DNA of 64,000 nt from the NCBI GenBank assembly GCA_017993775.1, contig JAGOMA010000004.1, positions 62,001 to 126,000 on the forward strand, read 5' to 3'. The notes beneath the pieces are model-generated. The model had not been told where the DNA came from. It saw nothing but the letters and a program-made list of their open reading frames with translations, and searched no databases. Source of the stretch: Chloroflexota bacterium. GTDB lineage: Bacteria > Chloroflexota > Anaerolineae > Promineifilales > Promineifilaceae. Shown one piece after another: positions 1 through 9,523 of the stretch; the stretch's first letter is position 1; the number at the start of each line of letters is the position of its first letter. Made by a program: the position numbers and the translations under genes.

Positions 1-436
1 TGGCAAACCCGGCAATCACCCATCGCGCGCCGGGGATTTTCAAAAGCTGCGGCTGCATCGGCGGCGTGTTGCGAATCGCTCGCTGGCGCGCCAGATGCCA
101 GTTGCCCCATAACAATCCTAAAGCTGCCAAAAACCCGATCACAAACAGGGCGATTTTCCAGCTAAATTGGGTCAACCAGACAGATTCGTAGCTCATTTTT
201 TGGAACCAGAGTAAGTCGGTATAGGTTGTCACAATCCAATTGAAGCTGATAATCAGCAGGAAAATAACGGCCAATATCCACAGCGTGCGGTTTGGTCGTG
301 GCGGTTCAGCTGGACGATCTGGTCGTGGTGGAAAAGGGGGGCGTTTATCGTCGTCGTTTTCGGTCCCGTAATCCCAGCCCGCATCGCGCATCGCGCGGCG
401 AAAAACTTCGGGGATATCATTTGGGTCGCGGCTCAT
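1..436 (-). CDS. UPF0182 family membrane protein (N-terminal part)
   Basis: Only the first 145 or so residues are in the window; the gene runs off the left edge. The translation begins MSRDPNDIPEVFRR, followed by a Pro/Arg-rich acidic cytoplasmic stretch, a first membrane segment (LWILAVIFLLIISFNWIV), then YTDLLWFQKMSYESVW and a second membrane segment. The order of first helix, 'TDLLWFQ..GYESV' and second helix is characteristic of UPF0182 (COG1615) multi-pass proteins of unknown function. The start is chosen at the ATG at 434-436 because GGAG lies 8 nt upstream. It follows the transglutaminase gene on the same strand with a 152-bp gap, so it may be the last gene of that operon. Family assignment is from recognised sequence; function is unknown. 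Confidence 0.75.
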   Translation of the reverse strand, partial: MSRDPNDIPEVFRRAMRDAGWDYGTENDDDKRPPFPPRPDRPAEPPRPNRTLWILAVIFLLIISFNWIVTTYTDLLWFQKMSYESVWLTQFSWKIALFVIGFLAALGLLWGNWHLARQRAIRNTPPMQPQLLKIPGARWVIAGFA

Positions 437-588
437 GTAATTTCTCCAGGCTAACTAGATTGAAAATTGGTATTCATGGCGGGTAGCGGGTCGTTTGTGG
501 CTGGCAGCCGGTCTGCGGTACCCGCCATGCGCTGCTGGCCACATTAGGATTATCCCACAAATCGACAGTCTGGGCTTATCGGGGAGGA

Positions 589-2916
589 TTACTTCATTGT
601 TTTCTTAGCCATTCGTGGTTTGGTTTGCAATTTTTTTATTGCCCACAGCAACCACAACGGCCGTCTCAATCCCCGCCATGTCTGTGCCGCCTGGTCATCT
701 TCTTGCTCTGTTTCTGGTGATGGATGGGCATACCGACGCGAATTGAACAATTCTGTCAGGCGCAAAACATCCAGGTTCACCCGCGCTGCCAGATGCGCCA
801 ACCGTCGGTGCTGGGCGAATTTTGCCACTCGTTCTTGCAGCGACACGCTAAATTCAGATGGCGTCTGGCTGTTTTGCGCTGGCTGGTCCAGTCGTTTTGC
901 CTGCTCTTGCAAACGGCCGTACACCGCCACCACCTCGTCTAGCCCGCGCTTGTTTGCCTGCTGGCTGCGCCGCCGCCAGACCCACAACGCCAGGCCCAGC
1001 AGCCCCACGACCCCTGCACGCGCGGCAATGATCAGCCAAGACGGCCGTACGACAGCCGGTTCACGTGGCGGCACGGCCGTGTTAGGGAAAGTGGGCTCAT
1101 CGAAGCGCGTGTCGGCAGCGGCGAACGGCCGTTCGCCCTCGTGGGGGCTGGCAAAAGCGGCCGTCGGCTCAAACTCTACCCAGCCGTACCCGGCAAAATA
1201 AATCTCGGTCCACGAATGCCCGTCTAGCTGCCGGATGGTTTGCGCGCCGGTTTCATCCGGCGGCTGCGCCAGGTAGCCCACCGCCAGCCGCGCCGGCAAG
1301 CCCAGGCTGCGCGCCAGCACAGCCATCGCCGACGCGTAGTAATCGCAGTACCCTGTCTGCAAATCAAACAAAAAATAATCCACCGGGTCTTGCTCCGGCG
1401 GGGGCGGGGCAACGTCCAGTGAATACGGGTATTGGCGCAAAAAACGCTCCAGCGCCAGCGCCTGATCGTAGGGGTTGGGCAGGTTGCCGGCGATTTTCTG
1501 GGCCAGTGCCGGGATGCGTTCCGGCAAATCAGGTGGCAATTGCGTGTAGCGAGCAAGGATTGCGGAAGGCACATCGGCAACGGCCGTGCCGCGTAAAGCC
1601 GACGCGCTGGCCGTTGTCAGGCTGGAAACGGCCAGGTATTCCTCCGGCGCGCCTTGCACCCGCGACAGATCGTCGCGCCCGCGCCAGAGGGCTACTACGT
1701 CATGGTCGAAGCTCACCGGCAGGCCCATCGTGTAGCGGATGAGCCGGTTGTCGTACTGCCAAACTACGTTTTGCCGAATGGGGGTTTGCCCGGCGGCGGC
1801 GGGCAGGGGGATGGGCTGCCCGGCGGCGAATGGTTCCTCTCGTTCTTCAGACAGTGCCCAGCCGCGGCCTGTGTACACGTTGTAGCTGAGGGCGCGCCAA
1901 TGCGCGCCGCGCATCATGCTGGCTGTAGCCGGCTGCCACAGGCCGTTGGTTCCGGCAATTTCCACCGTCGCCGTCATGACCACCTGCGCCTGGAGGTCTG
2001 GCGGCGTGCCTAGCAAATAGGTTCGCGGCAGGAGTCCGCCGCCGCCCGGCGCGCCGGGACTGCGCCCCGCCTGTCGCGGTTGGTTGACGCCGCCAAACGC
2101 GCTTTCTAGCGTATTTTCAATTTCGGCGACGGCCGGTTGGCTGCGAAACGCTTCCACCAGTTTGGTCAGGCTAAAGGCGGGCAAGGTCATAGATAACGTA
2201 AGCAAACTCATGGCGATGCCCCCGCCCAGCAGCAGCAGTTCGAGCCGAATCTCTGATGAGTAATCAATGCTCGCCTTTTGCCAGCTTTCTTCCATCTCGG
2301 TGTAATGGACGAGCGAAACGAGAAAAACCGCCAGACCGACAAATATGGCCAGCCACCATAATTCGGCTAGGCCGAAGTAATTGTTGACGGCGAGTGCAAA
2401 ACCCAAAATGGTCAGCCCGATCAGCGGCCGTCGCTGGCGAAAAGTGACCCAGGCTGTGTAGGCGGCTAAGAACCAGCCGCCCAAACCCAGCCCCAGGGCA
2501 AAGCCCACAGTTTCCTGGCTGCGGTTGCCGCCGATCACGGCGATCGCCCAACCGGCCAGCCGGTCGCTGAACAGGGCGCCGTTTTGCCGCCAGTAATCGG
2601 CTGCAGACCACCAGCCTTGCCGCCAAACGGCCGTTGGCGGCAGCAGATTCGCCAGGTAACTCGTCGTCACCAGGAGTCCGTACAGTGTTAGCAGCGTCCA
2701 GGCAAAACGCGGACTGATGTTCCGTTTAGCCAACAATATGCCCAGCAGCAGCCCAGGAACGGCCGTCGCCATGACCACAGCCGATTCTGGAACCCAGTTC
2801 ACTTCTTGCACGGCTCCGATCAAGCAGGCTACCAGCGCCACAACAACCGTCAGCACCAGCCAGCCTTCTCTGGGGCGGAAGCGTTTCCAGGCCCAAACGA
2901 TTGTTTCAACGACCAT
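589..2916 (-). CDS. TgpA-like transglutaminase-domain membrane protein
   Basis: This 775-residue protein has an N-terminal block of hydrophobic helices (roughly residues 15-235), an extracytoplasmic region, a transglutaminase-like core, and one further membrane helix near residues 632-655 followed by a short cytoplasmic tail. The core carries the catalytic Cys in GYCDYYASAMAVLARSLG (about residue 523) and the His in HSWTEIYF (about residue 566), followed by GWVEFEPT. This is the architecture of TgpA (DUF3488 plus transglutaminase core plus DUF4129-like tail). Such proteins usually sit beside a DUF58 protein and a MoxR ATPase; here DUF58 lies 39 bp upstream on the same strand, but no MoxR gene is in the window. 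The substrate is unknown; a role in envelope protein processing or crosslinking is inferred. Confidence 0.88.
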   Translation of the reverse strand: MVVETIVWAWKRFRPREGWLVLTVVVALVACLIGAVQEVNWVPESAVVMATAVPGLLLGILLAKRNISPRFAWTLLTLYGLLVTTSYLANLLPPTAVWRQGWWSAADYWRQNGALFSDRLAGWAIAVIGGNRSQETVGFALGLGLGGWFLAAYTAWVTFRQRRPLIGLTILGFALAVNNYFGLAELWWLAIFVGLAVFLVSLVHYTEMEESWQKASIDYSSEIRLELLLLGGGIAMSLLTLSMTLPAFSLTKLVEAFRSQPAVAEIENTLESAFGGVNQPRQAGRSPGAPGGGGLLPRTYLLGTPPDLQAQVVMTATVEIAGTNGLWQPATASMMRGAHWRALSYNVYTGRGWALSEEREEPFAAGQPIPLPAAAGQTPIRQNVVWQYDNRLIRYTMGLPVSFDHDVVALWRGRDDLSRVQGAPEEYLAVSSLTTASASALRGTAVADVPSAILARYTQLPPDLPERIPALAQKIAGNLPNPYDQALALERFLRQYPYSLDVAPPPPEQDPVDYFLFDLQTGYCDYYASAMAVLARSLGLPARLAVGYLAQPPDETGAQTIRQLDGHSWTEIYFAGYGWVEFEPTAAFASPHEGERPFAAADTRFDEPTFPNTAVPPREPAVVRPSWLIIAARAGVVGLLGLALWVWRRRSQQANKRGLDEVVAVYGRLQEQAKRLDQPAQNSQTPSEFSVSLQERVAKFAQHRRLAHLAARVNLDVLRLTELFNSRRYAHPSPETEQEDDQAAQTWRGLRRPLWLLWAIKKLQTKPRMAKKTMK

Positions 2917-2955
2917 GAGAAAAATCCAGTCTTACGTTCCTAAACCCCGGTTGTG

Positions 2956-4287
2956 TCAGCGTTTGTTGCCCTCTTCCAGGGGGTTGTGAATGGTGATGAC
3001 ACGGCCGTGCGGCGTCACACGAAAATCCCAAAAACCGCGCCGCTCATGTTCTTCCAGCGGCTCGCCAATATCTCCCTGGCGAATGATGTACGCGGCAAAA
3101 CCGAGCTGGCGAATGGCGGTACGCAATCCTTCGCTGCTGCCCTCGCCGCCAAAACTGGGCCGATCGAGCAGGATGACGCTGCCCTGCACGCCGCTGCGCG
3201 TCAGGTTGTGCAGTTGGGGCAGCCAATCGGCTGTGCCATTGGGGGTGATGATGACGGCCGTGCTGCCCCGCCGCGCTAAATAAGCCAGATCGCGCAGGGC
3301 CACGCCCAGGTCTACATCGCCATCGGCGCTTACCAGCGCCAACGCTCGCAGCAGCCGCCACTGCTGTCCTTCGCCTTGCCCCGGCGTGACCACCTGTGGG
3401 TGTTGGCCGTAAGCCGCCAGCCCGGTGCCGCGATTGCTGCGCAGCACGCGCGCGCCAATCGAAGCCGCCAGCAGGACCGCGTGTTCCTCGGTGCCCATCG
3501 CGCCATCACCCAACTGTGCGGCGGCTTGCATGTCCAGCACCAACCACAGATCGCCGGCCATGTCGAGGTCGAATTCGCGCACGTACAAGTTGTCGCGGTG
3601 GGCGCTGATTCGCCAATGGATCCAGCGATATGGATCGCCTGGGTGATAATCGCGCACGCTGGCGGCGTTGATGGTGGCTTGCAAGGTGCGTTCGCGGGCG
3701 TGGGAACGGCCGCTGCTTTGACCGGAGGGCAGGGGAATAGGCAGCGTGCTGTGAATCGGTGGGTGAATGATGATTTCGTTGGCGGCGGGGTAAATTCGCG
3801 TAGCCAAAAATATGCCAAACGGATCGCCAGTCCGCAGCGCCCATGGCCCCAGGCGAAATTGTCCGCGCCGGGCGCAAATCGCTGATTGTCGCCAGCGAAT
3901 GGCGTTGCTGCCGTTCAGGCTTTGCACGATGGCCGGGTTGTAGCCAGGCACATTGGAGTTGTCTTCGATTTCGACCCAGAGGGCGGGGAGCAGACTGGTA
4001 TTGATCAGTTCAAATTGTTCGCTGAGCCGGTCGCCGACAGATACCCAGCCGTAGCGGAGTTTGCGGTTGGCGTGCAGACCTTTGGCCAAAATGTAGGTCC
4101 AGACATAGGCGATCAGCAGCATGCCGCCAAACCCAACCAACAAGGTGTTCCAAACGCGGTCTGGCAGGAAAACGGCCGTCGCCAGCAGCACGCCCAGCCA
4201 TATCACCGGCAGACGCAGCCGCAATTGCAGGGTCAATTCACCTGCGTCTACATCTGGTGACGGCGACACGTTGGCTTTGGCTCGCAT
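2956..4287 (-). CDS. DUF58 domain protein
   Basis: The protein has two adjacent membrane helices near its N terminus (LPVIWLGVLLATAVFLP and LLVGFGGMLLIAYVWTYI), then a beta-rich region, then the DUF58 signature RDYHPGDPYRWIHWRISAH followed by LYVREFD, and a von Willebrand A-like C-terminal half. DUF58 proteins are usually membrane partners of MoxR ATPases and TgpA-type transglutaminases, and TgpA follows 39 bp downstream. The reading frame is open to an ATG at 4383, but the first 32 residues do not look like the family, so I place the start at the ATG at 4285-4287 (MRAKANVSPSPDVD). No clear ribosome binding site supports either choice. The gene is divergent from carA. Confidence 0.85.
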   Translation of the reverse strand: MRAKANVSPSPDVDAGELTLQLRLRLPVIWLGVLLATAVFLPDRVWNTLLVGFGGMLLIAYVWTYILAKGLHANRKLRYGWVSVGDRLSEQFELINTSLLPALWVEIEDNSNVPGYNPAIVQSLNGSNAIRWRQSAICARRGQFRLGPWALRTGDPFGIFLATRIYPAANEIIIHPPIHSTLPIPLPSGQSSGRSHARERTLQATINAASVRDYHPGDPYRWIHWRISAHRDNLYVREFDLDMAGDLWLVLDMQAAAQLGDGAMGTEEHAVLLAASIGARVLRSNRGTGLAAYGQHPQVVTPGQGEGQQWRLLRALALVSADGDVDLGVALRDLAYLARRGSTAVIITPNGTADWLPQLHNLTRSGVQGSVILLDRPSFGGEGSSEGLRTAIRQLGFAAYIIRQGDIGEPLEEHERRGFWDFRVTPHGRVITIHNPLEEGNKR

Positions 4288-4478
4288 GGCTGAATTTTGC
4301 CACAAACACGGCAAATTTACGATTGGCTTTCCTCGCACGGCCGTGTCGCGGTTGCCCTCCGTGCGCCATTTTGCCCGAACCAACGGCCGTAAATTTGTAG
4401 AGGTTGGGCGTTCCGCTTCTGGGCGGGTGTGTTAGAATTGACCTGTTTGGGTGAGTAACGGCCGTTTTATCAGGATTC

Positions 4479-5654
4479 ATGCCTATGAAAAATAATCAAC
4501 CAGCCTTGCTTACGTTAGAAGATGGCAGTTTGTGGCCCGGACTTGGCTTTGGCGCAGCCGGGGACACGACCGGCGAGATCGTGTTTAATACCAGCCTCTC
4601 CGGCTACCAGGAAATCCTCACCGACCCCTCTTACCATAGCCAGATCATCACCATGACCATGCCCCACATCGGCAATGTCGGCTGCAACCCAGACGACGAC
4701 GAGAGCGACCGTGTGTGGGCGGCCGGATTGGTGGTGCGCAGCGCCAGCCCCATGGTCAGTAATTGGCGTTCGCGGCAGAGTTTGCCGGATTACCTGGCTG
4801 AACGGGGCGTTGTGGCCATCACCAATGTCGATACGCGCGCGTTGGTGCGCCATATTCGCACGCACGGCGCGATGCGCGCCGCCCTTTCGACCATGGATCC
4901 GGACCCGGCGCGTTTGTTGGCGCTGGCGCGGTCTGCCCGCGACATGAATGGCCTGGACCTGGCCCGCGAAGTTTCCTGCGCCGATCCGTACCGCTGGACC
5001 GAGGCCGCCGATTGGTGGCCGGCGGATGGGCGATGGGGCATGGTCAATGGTCAATCGTCAATTGCCAACGGCCAATCCCCAATCTCCAACCGCCAGTTTC
5101 ATGTAGTGGCGTATGATTTTGGCATCAAGCGCAACATCCTTCGCCTGCTGGCCGCCTATGGCTGCCGAATCACGGTGGTCCCGGCAACGACGACGGCCGT
5201 TGAAGTCCTGGCGCTAGAACCAGACGGCATATTTCTCTCAAATGGCCCGGGCGATCCGGCGGCGGTGACTTATGCAGTAACGGCCGTGCGCGACCTTTTA
5301 GGCCACAAACCCATTTTTGGCATCTGCCTGGGACATCAGATTTTAGGTCTGGCGTTGGGCGCGCAAACCTACAAGCTCAAATTCGGCCATCGCGGCGGCA
5401 ACCAGCCGGTGCAAGTTGGCGAAAGCGGCGCTGTGCAAATTTCCAGCCACAATCATGGCTTTGCCGTGGATGCGGCCACCCTGCCATTCGGCGTTACCGC
5501 CTCCCACGTTAACCTAAATGACCACTGCTGCGAAGGGCTGGCCGCGCCCGATTACCACGCCTTCTCCGTCCAATACCACCCGGAAAGCTCCCCCGGCCCC
5601 CACGATTCCGACGAGTTGTTCCGTCGATTTGTGGCGCTGATGGGGGGAGAATAG
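4479..5654 (+). CDS. carA: Carbamoyl-phosphate synthase small (glutaminase) subunit
   Basis: CarA hydrolyses glutamine and channels ammonia to CarB for carbamoyl phosphate, the entry to pyrimidine and arginine synthesis. The N-terminal CPSase_sm_chain domain (about 5-150) starts [16 protein letters not shown], and a class I glutamine amidotransferase follows (about 205-385). The nucleophile Cys is in [11 protein letters not shown] and the His/Glu pair in [14 protein letters not shown]. At 391 residues it is normal length. The ATG at 4479 has AGGA 5 nt upstream. Oddity: the linker between the two domains (about residues 187-206) is encoded by a short dispersed repeat reading [20 protein letters not shown], which has no counterpart in typical CarA. 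A rhodanese gene and carB follow on the same strand. Confidence 0.97.
   Translation: MPMKNNQPALLTLEDGSLWPGLGFGAAGDTTGEIVFNTSLSGYQEILTDPSYHSQIITMTMPHIGNVGCNPDDDESDRVWAAGLVVRSASPMVSNWRSRQSLPDYLAERGVVAITNVDTRALVRHIRTHGAMRAALSTMDPDPARLLALARSARDMNGLDLAREVSCADPYRWTEAADWWPADGRWGMVNGQSSIANGQSPISNRQFHVVAYDFGIKRNILRLLAAYGCRITVVPATTTAVEVLALEPDGIFLSNGPGDPAAVTYAVTAVRDLLGHKPIFGICLGHQILGLALGAQTYKLKFGHRGGNQPVQVGESGAVQISSHNHGFAVDAATLPFGVTASHVNLNDHCCEGLAAPDYHAFSVQYHPESSPGPHDSDELFRRFVALMGGE
5038..5096 (+). repeat. In-frame copy of the 'TCAATTGCCAATCTCCAA' dispersed repeat inside carA
   Basis: The DNA alternates GGTCAAT, CAATTGCCAA and CCCAATCTCCAA words, as in the spacer before carB, inside carB and at 38.2 and 46.9 kb. 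It is in frame and encodes an Asn/Ser/Gln-rich linker between the two CarA domains. Confidence 0.7.
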
Positions 5655-5729
5655 TTGAGGTTGGTTTGCTGGCTAGAAACAGATTACCTACCCGCCTACC
5701 TACCTACCATTGCAATAGAAGGATCACAT

Positions 5730-6077
5730 ATGGGAATTTTTGATTGGTTATTCGGGGCCAAAGTGCCCCAAATCACGGTTCAGGATGCGCAGCAGCGTCT
5801 ACAGAATGAGAAAAATTTGCTCATTGTCGATGTGCGGCAGCCGGCCGAAACCCAGTCAGGTGTGGTTCCGGGGGCGGTGCTGATTCCGCTTACCGAACTT
5901 GGACGACGCCTGGACGAACTGCCACGCGACAAACCCATCCTGACCATTTGCGCTTCCAGCCACCGCAGCCCGATGGCTGCCCGGCGGCTGGCAAAAGCCG
6001 GTTACACCGTTACAGATGTGGCCGGCGGCATGGGCGCCTGGGCGCGGGCAGGGCTGCCGGTGGAGAAGAGAGGATAG
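5730..6077 (+). CDS. Rhodanese-domain protein
   Basis: This is a 115-residue single rhodanese domain protein, a probable sulfurtransferase. Core motifs are IVDVRQPAETQSGVVPGAVLIP, split as IVDVRQPAE and GVVPGAVLIP, then the active-site loop CASSHRS with the catalytic Cys, and the closing DVAGGMGAWARAGLPV. The open frame extends back to 5655, but the ATG at 5730 is chosen because AGAAGGA lies 7 nt upstream and the protein then begins MGIFDWLFGAKVP, a common start for one-domain rhodaneses. It lies between carA and carB on the same strand, so it is probably cotranscribed with them. The sulfur donor and acceptor are unknown, and nothing in the sequence links it to carbamoyl phosphate chemistry. 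Confidence 0.92.
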   Translation: MGIFDWLFGAKVPQITVQDAQQRLQNEKNLLIVDVRQPAETQSGVVPGAVLIPLTELGRRLDELPRDKPILTICASSHRSPMAARRLAKAGYTVTDVAGGMGAWARAGLPVEKRG

Positions 6078-6078
6078 A

Positions 6079-6150
6079 GATTGGATATTGGGGACTGGAG
6101 ATTGTGGGGCGTAGGCCCCAGTCTCTAGTCTCCAATCTCCCCAGGCTCCC
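6079..6150. repeat. Dispersed 'GGAGATTGG / CCAATCTCC' inverted repeat before carB
   Basis: The spacer between the rhodanese gene and carB reads as a hairpin: GGACTGGAGATTG on one side and AGTCTCCAATCTCC on the other, around a GGGGC..GCCCC centre. It belongs to the same family as the insertions in carA and carB. It occupies the carB leader, and no good ribosome binding site is visible before the carB ATG. Confidence 0.7.
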
Positions 6151-6158
6151 CAATAAAC

Positions 6159-9100
6159 ATGCCAAAACGAACTGACATTTCGACGATTCTTATCCTCGGT
6201 TCCGGCCCGATTGTGATTGGGCAGGCGTGCGAGTTTGACTATTCCGGCGTGCAGGCGTGTAAGGCGCTGCGCCGTGAGGGATATCGCGTCGTGCTGGTTA
6301 ATTCTAACCCGGCGACTATCATGACCGATCCTGACCTGGCCGACGCTACCTACGTTGAACCGCTGACCGTGGACCTGGTGGAGAAGGTGATTGCCGCGGA
6401 ACGGCCGTCGGCCATTCTGCCCACCGTTGGCGGCCAAACAGCGTTGAATCTGGCGGTAGAATTGGCCGAAAGCGGCGTGCTGGCCAGGTACGGCGTCCAG
6501 CTCATTGGCGCGGATTTGCACGCCATTCGCGTGGCGGAAGATCGATCGCGCTTTAAACAGGCGATGGAGGCGGCGGGCGTGCCTGTACCGGTCAGCTTTT
6601 TTGTGTATTCGTTGCAAGAGGCACAAACGGCCGTTACCCAAATCGGCTATCCGGTTCTAATTCGCGCCTCTTTTACCATGGGCGGGGCAGGTGGCGGGGT
6701 GGCCTACACACCGGATGAATTTACGGCCGTCGTGGAACACGGCCTGCGCGCCAGCCCGGTGGGCGAGGTGCTGATCGAACGCTCGCTGCTGGGCTGGAAA
6801 GAGTACGAACTGGAAGTCATGCGAGACCGCGCCAACAACTTTGTCGTGGTTTGTTCCATCGAAAATATCGACCCGATGGGTGTGCATACCGGCGACAGCA
6901 TTACCGTTGCTCCGGCGATGACCCTGACAGACAAGGAGTACCAATACCTGCGCGATCTGGCGAAACGCGTGATGACGGCCGTGGGCGTAGAAACCGGCGG
7001 CAGCAATGTGCAGTTTGCCGTCAACCCGGCCACCGGCGACGTAATCGTCATTGAAATGAACCCGCGCGTTTCCCGCTCATCGGCGCTGGCCAGCAAGGCC
7101 ACCGGCTTTCCCATCGCCAAAATTGCTGCGCTGCTGGCGGTGGGGTATACGCTGGATGAAATCCCCAACGACATCACCCGCGTCACCCCGGCCAGCTTCG
7201 AACCGAGCATTGATTATGTGGTCGTCAAGATTCCGCGCTGGAATTTTGAGAAATTCCCCGGCGCGAACGCCACCCTGGGGCCGCAAATGAAAAGCGTGGG
7301 CGAGGTGATGGCCATTGGCCGCACCTTTCCCGAAGCTTTGAACAAGGCGGTGCGCGGGTTGGACATAGGGCTGCCGGGTTTTAGTCGATTGCTGGCACAA
7401 GGGCGGGAAACGGCCGTGTCCGCCAACGCCGCCAACTGGCAGGCCGCTCTCCACGTCCCCACCGGTCAACGCCTCTCTCTGGTCGCCGAAGCGATGGTCA
7501 ACGGCCTGGCCGACGCTGAAATCGCGGCCGCCACCGGGTTCGATCCCTGGTTTTTGGCGCAAATGCGCGAAATTTTAGACCTGGAGGAGGAGATTCGAGA
7601 CCGCAGATTAGAGACTCAGGCTGATCAATCTCCAATTGCCAATCTCCAATCTTCCCTGCTGCGCCGCGCCAAGCGGATGGGTTTATCCGACGCCATGATT
7701 GCGGCGGCCTGGGGCGCTACCGAGGACGCGGTGCGGCGGCGGCGGCAAGAAGTGGGGGTTGTGCCGGGGTATTATCGCGTGGATACCTGCGCTGCAGAGT
7801 TTGCCGCCCACACGCCTTACCTGTATTCAACCTACGAACAGGATTGTGAAGCGCGGCCGACCGACCGGACGAAGGTGATGATTTTGGGCGGCGGACCAAA
7901 CCGCATTGGCCAGGGCATCGAGTTTGATTACTGCTGCGTGCAGGCGTGTTGGGCGCTGCGGGAAATGGGTCTGGAAACGATCATGGTCAACTGCAACCCG
8001 GAAACGGTGAGTACCGATTATGACACCGCCGACCGGCTCTATTTTGAGCCGCTGACGCTGGAGGATGTGCTGAATGTGGTGGAACTGGAACGGCCGTCGG
8101 GCATCATTGTGCAGTTTGGCGGGCAGACGCCCATCAATCTGACTGCCGGTCTACACGCCGCCGGGGTTCCAATTTGGGGCACGCCGCCGGAAGCCATTGA
8201 CTTGGCCGAAGATCGCGGCCGGTTTGGCGCGCTGCTGCAATCGCTGGACATCGACCACCCGCAGTGGGGGCTGGCTAATTCGCTGGCAGAGGCGCGGACA
8301 GTGGTGGAACGGATTGGCTACCCGGTGTTGGTACGGCCGTCTTTCGTCCTTGGCGGGCGCGCCATGGCCATTGCCTACGACGATGACTCGCTGCTGCATT
8401 TTTTGCAAGAGGCGGCGCTGGTTTCGCCGGGGAATCCGGTGTTGATTGACCAATTCATCGAAGACGCCTTTGAGGTGGATGTAGACGCTATCGCCGACAG
8501 CGAACGCGTGGTTATTGCCGGGGTTATGCAGCACATCGAAGAGGCTGGCGTCCATTCCGGCGACAGCGCCTGCGTGCTGCCGCCTTACAAAATCAGCCTC
8601 TACCACCTGAGTATCATCCGCGATTACACGGAAAAGCTGGGCAAAGCGCTGGGCGTGCGCGGCCTGATGAACGTCCAGTACGCCATCAAAGATGACGTGG
8701 TGTATGTGATTGAAGTGAATCCCCGCGCCAGCCGCACCGTGCCCTTTGTGAGCAAGGCGACCGGCGTGCCGGTGGCAAAAATTGCCGCGCAGGTGCAGGC
8801 GGGTAAGTCGCTGGCGGAATTGGGCTTTACCAAAACGCCGGAGGTGGATGGCTTTTTTGTGAAGGAAGCGGTGCTGCCGTTCGATAAATTGCCAGGGGCG
8901 GATACGCGGCTCAGCCCGGAGATGCGCAGCACCGGCGAGGTGATGGGGCACGCGGCTCATTTTGCCCATGCGTTTGCCAAGGCGCAGCTGGCCGCCGGCA
9001 CCCATTTGCCTTCCAGCGGCGGCGTACTGATCACGGTGAACGATTTCGACAAGTCGGCGGCGTTAAAGATCGGGCGGGATTTGCACCGGATGGGTTTTGC

Positions 9101-9425
9101 ATTGTATGCGACAAGCGGCACGGCCGTTGCGCTGCAAAAAGTGGGCCTGCCCGTCATCGTGGTCGAAAAAGCGTTTCAGCCCGGCCGAACAACCGTGGAT
9201 GTGATTACCAACGGCGACGTCAACCTGATCATCAACACGCCGTTAGGGCAGCAGGCGTATGCCGACCAGCAGGCGATGTATTCGGCGGCTATCCGGCATA
9301 AAGTGCCGCTGATGACAACGCTGTCGGCGGCGCAGGCGGCGGTGAATGGCATTAAAGCGCTGCGCGAAAAAGGGCTGACAGTGCGCAGTTTGCAGGCGCA
9401 CCATGCTTTGAGGAAGATCGGTTGA
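6159..9425 (+). CDS. carB: Carbamoyl-phosphate synthase large subunit
   Basis: CarB makes carbamoyl phosphate from bicarbonate, ammonia (from CarA) and two ATP. At 1088 residues it is full length. It has the usual internal duplication: the first ATP-grasp half begins [21 protein letters not shown] and the second begins [20 protein letters not shown] (about residue 570). Metal-binding motifs appear as [20 protein letters not shown] and [22 protein letters not shown]-terminal MGS-like allosteric domain follows (about 940-1080). The start is [14 protein letters not shown], as in the family. Oddity: about residues 480-500 in the oligomerisation domain are encoded by a dispersed repeat (7606-7660), reading [16 protein letters not shown]. 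This parallels the insertion in carA. Confidence 0.97.
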   Translation: MPKRTDISTILILGSGPIVIGQACEFDYSGVQACKALRREGYRVVLVNSNPATIMTDPDLADATYVEPLTVDLVEKVIAAERPSAILPTVGGQTALNLAVELAESGVLARYGVQLIGADLHAIRVAEDRSRFKQAMEAAGVPVPVSFFVYSLQEAQTAVTQIGYPVLIRASFTMGGAGGGVAYTPDEFTAVVEHGLRASPVGEVLIERSLLGWKEYELEVMRDRANNFVVVCSIENIDPMGVHTGDSITVAPAMTLTDKEYQYLRDLAKRVMTAVGVETGGSNVQFAVNPATGDVIVIEMNPRVSRSSALASKATGFPIAKIAALLAVGYTLDEIPNDITRVTPASFEPSIDYVVVKIPRWNFEKFPGANATLGPQMKSVGEVMAIGRTFPEALNKAVRGLDIGLPGFSRLLAQGRETAVSANAANWQAALHVPTGQRLSLVAEAMVNGLADAEIAAATGFDPWFLAQMREILDLEEEIRDRRLETQADQSPIANLQSSLLRRAKRMGLSDAMIAAAWGATEDAVRRRRQEVGVVPGYYRVDTCAAEFAAHTPYLYSTYEQDCEARPTDRTKVMILGGGPNRIGQGIEFDYCCVQACWALREMGLETIMVNCNPETVSTDYDTADRLYFEPLTLEDVLNVVELERPSGIIVQFGGQTPINLTAGLHAAGVPIWGTPPEAIDLAEDRGRFGALLQSLDIDHPQWGLANSLAEARTVVERIGYPVLVRPSFVLGGRAMAIAYDDDSLLHFLQEAALVSPGNPVLIDQFIEDAFEVDVDAIADSERVVIAGVMQHIEEAGVHSGDSACVLPPYKISLYHLSIIRDYTEKLGKALGVRGLMNVQYAIKDDVVYVIEVNPRASRTVPFVSKATGVPVAKIAAQVQAGKSLAELGFTKTPEVDGFFVKEAVLPFDKLPGADTRLSPEMRSTGEVMGHAAHFAHAFAKAQLAAGTHLPSSGGVLITVNDFDKSAALKIGRDLHRMGFALYATSGTAVALQKVGLPVIVVEKAFQPGRTTVDVITNGDVNLIINTPLGQQAYADQQAMYSAAIRHKVPLMTTLSAAQAAVNGIKALREKGLTVRSLQAHHALRKIG
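7606..7660 (+). repeat. In-frame copy of the 'CCAATTGCCAATCTCCAAT' repeat inside carB
   Basis: The segment reads GATTAGAGACTCAGG, then ATCTCCAATTGCC and AATCTCCAATC. These are the same words as in the intergenic copies at 6079, 38191 and 46911. It keeps the frame and adds a polar, poorly conserved stretch to the protein. Confidence 0.7.
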
Positions 9426-9473
9426 CGCCGAACCTGATTTTGGATTTTTGGATTGGATGGGGGGTGTGACACA

Positions 9474-9502
9474 TGCTGCGTGACCCATCTCATCACGCAG
9501 CA
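9474..9502. terminator. Hairpin between convergent carB and usp genes
   Basis: A perfect 10-bp stem (TGCTGCGTGA / TCACGCAGCA) with a 9-nt loop lies between the convergent carB and UspA genes. It could end transcription from both sides, but there is no T-run, and GCAGCACGCAGCACGCA repeats follow it. Confidence 0.4.
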
Positions 9503-9523
9503 CGCAGCACGCATCATTAACCA

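Noticed and set aside
7530-7555. GGGTTCGATCCC resembling a tRNA T-loop
   Set aside because: It lies inside carB coding sequence (ATGFDPWF) and has no acceptor, D or anticodon arms around it.
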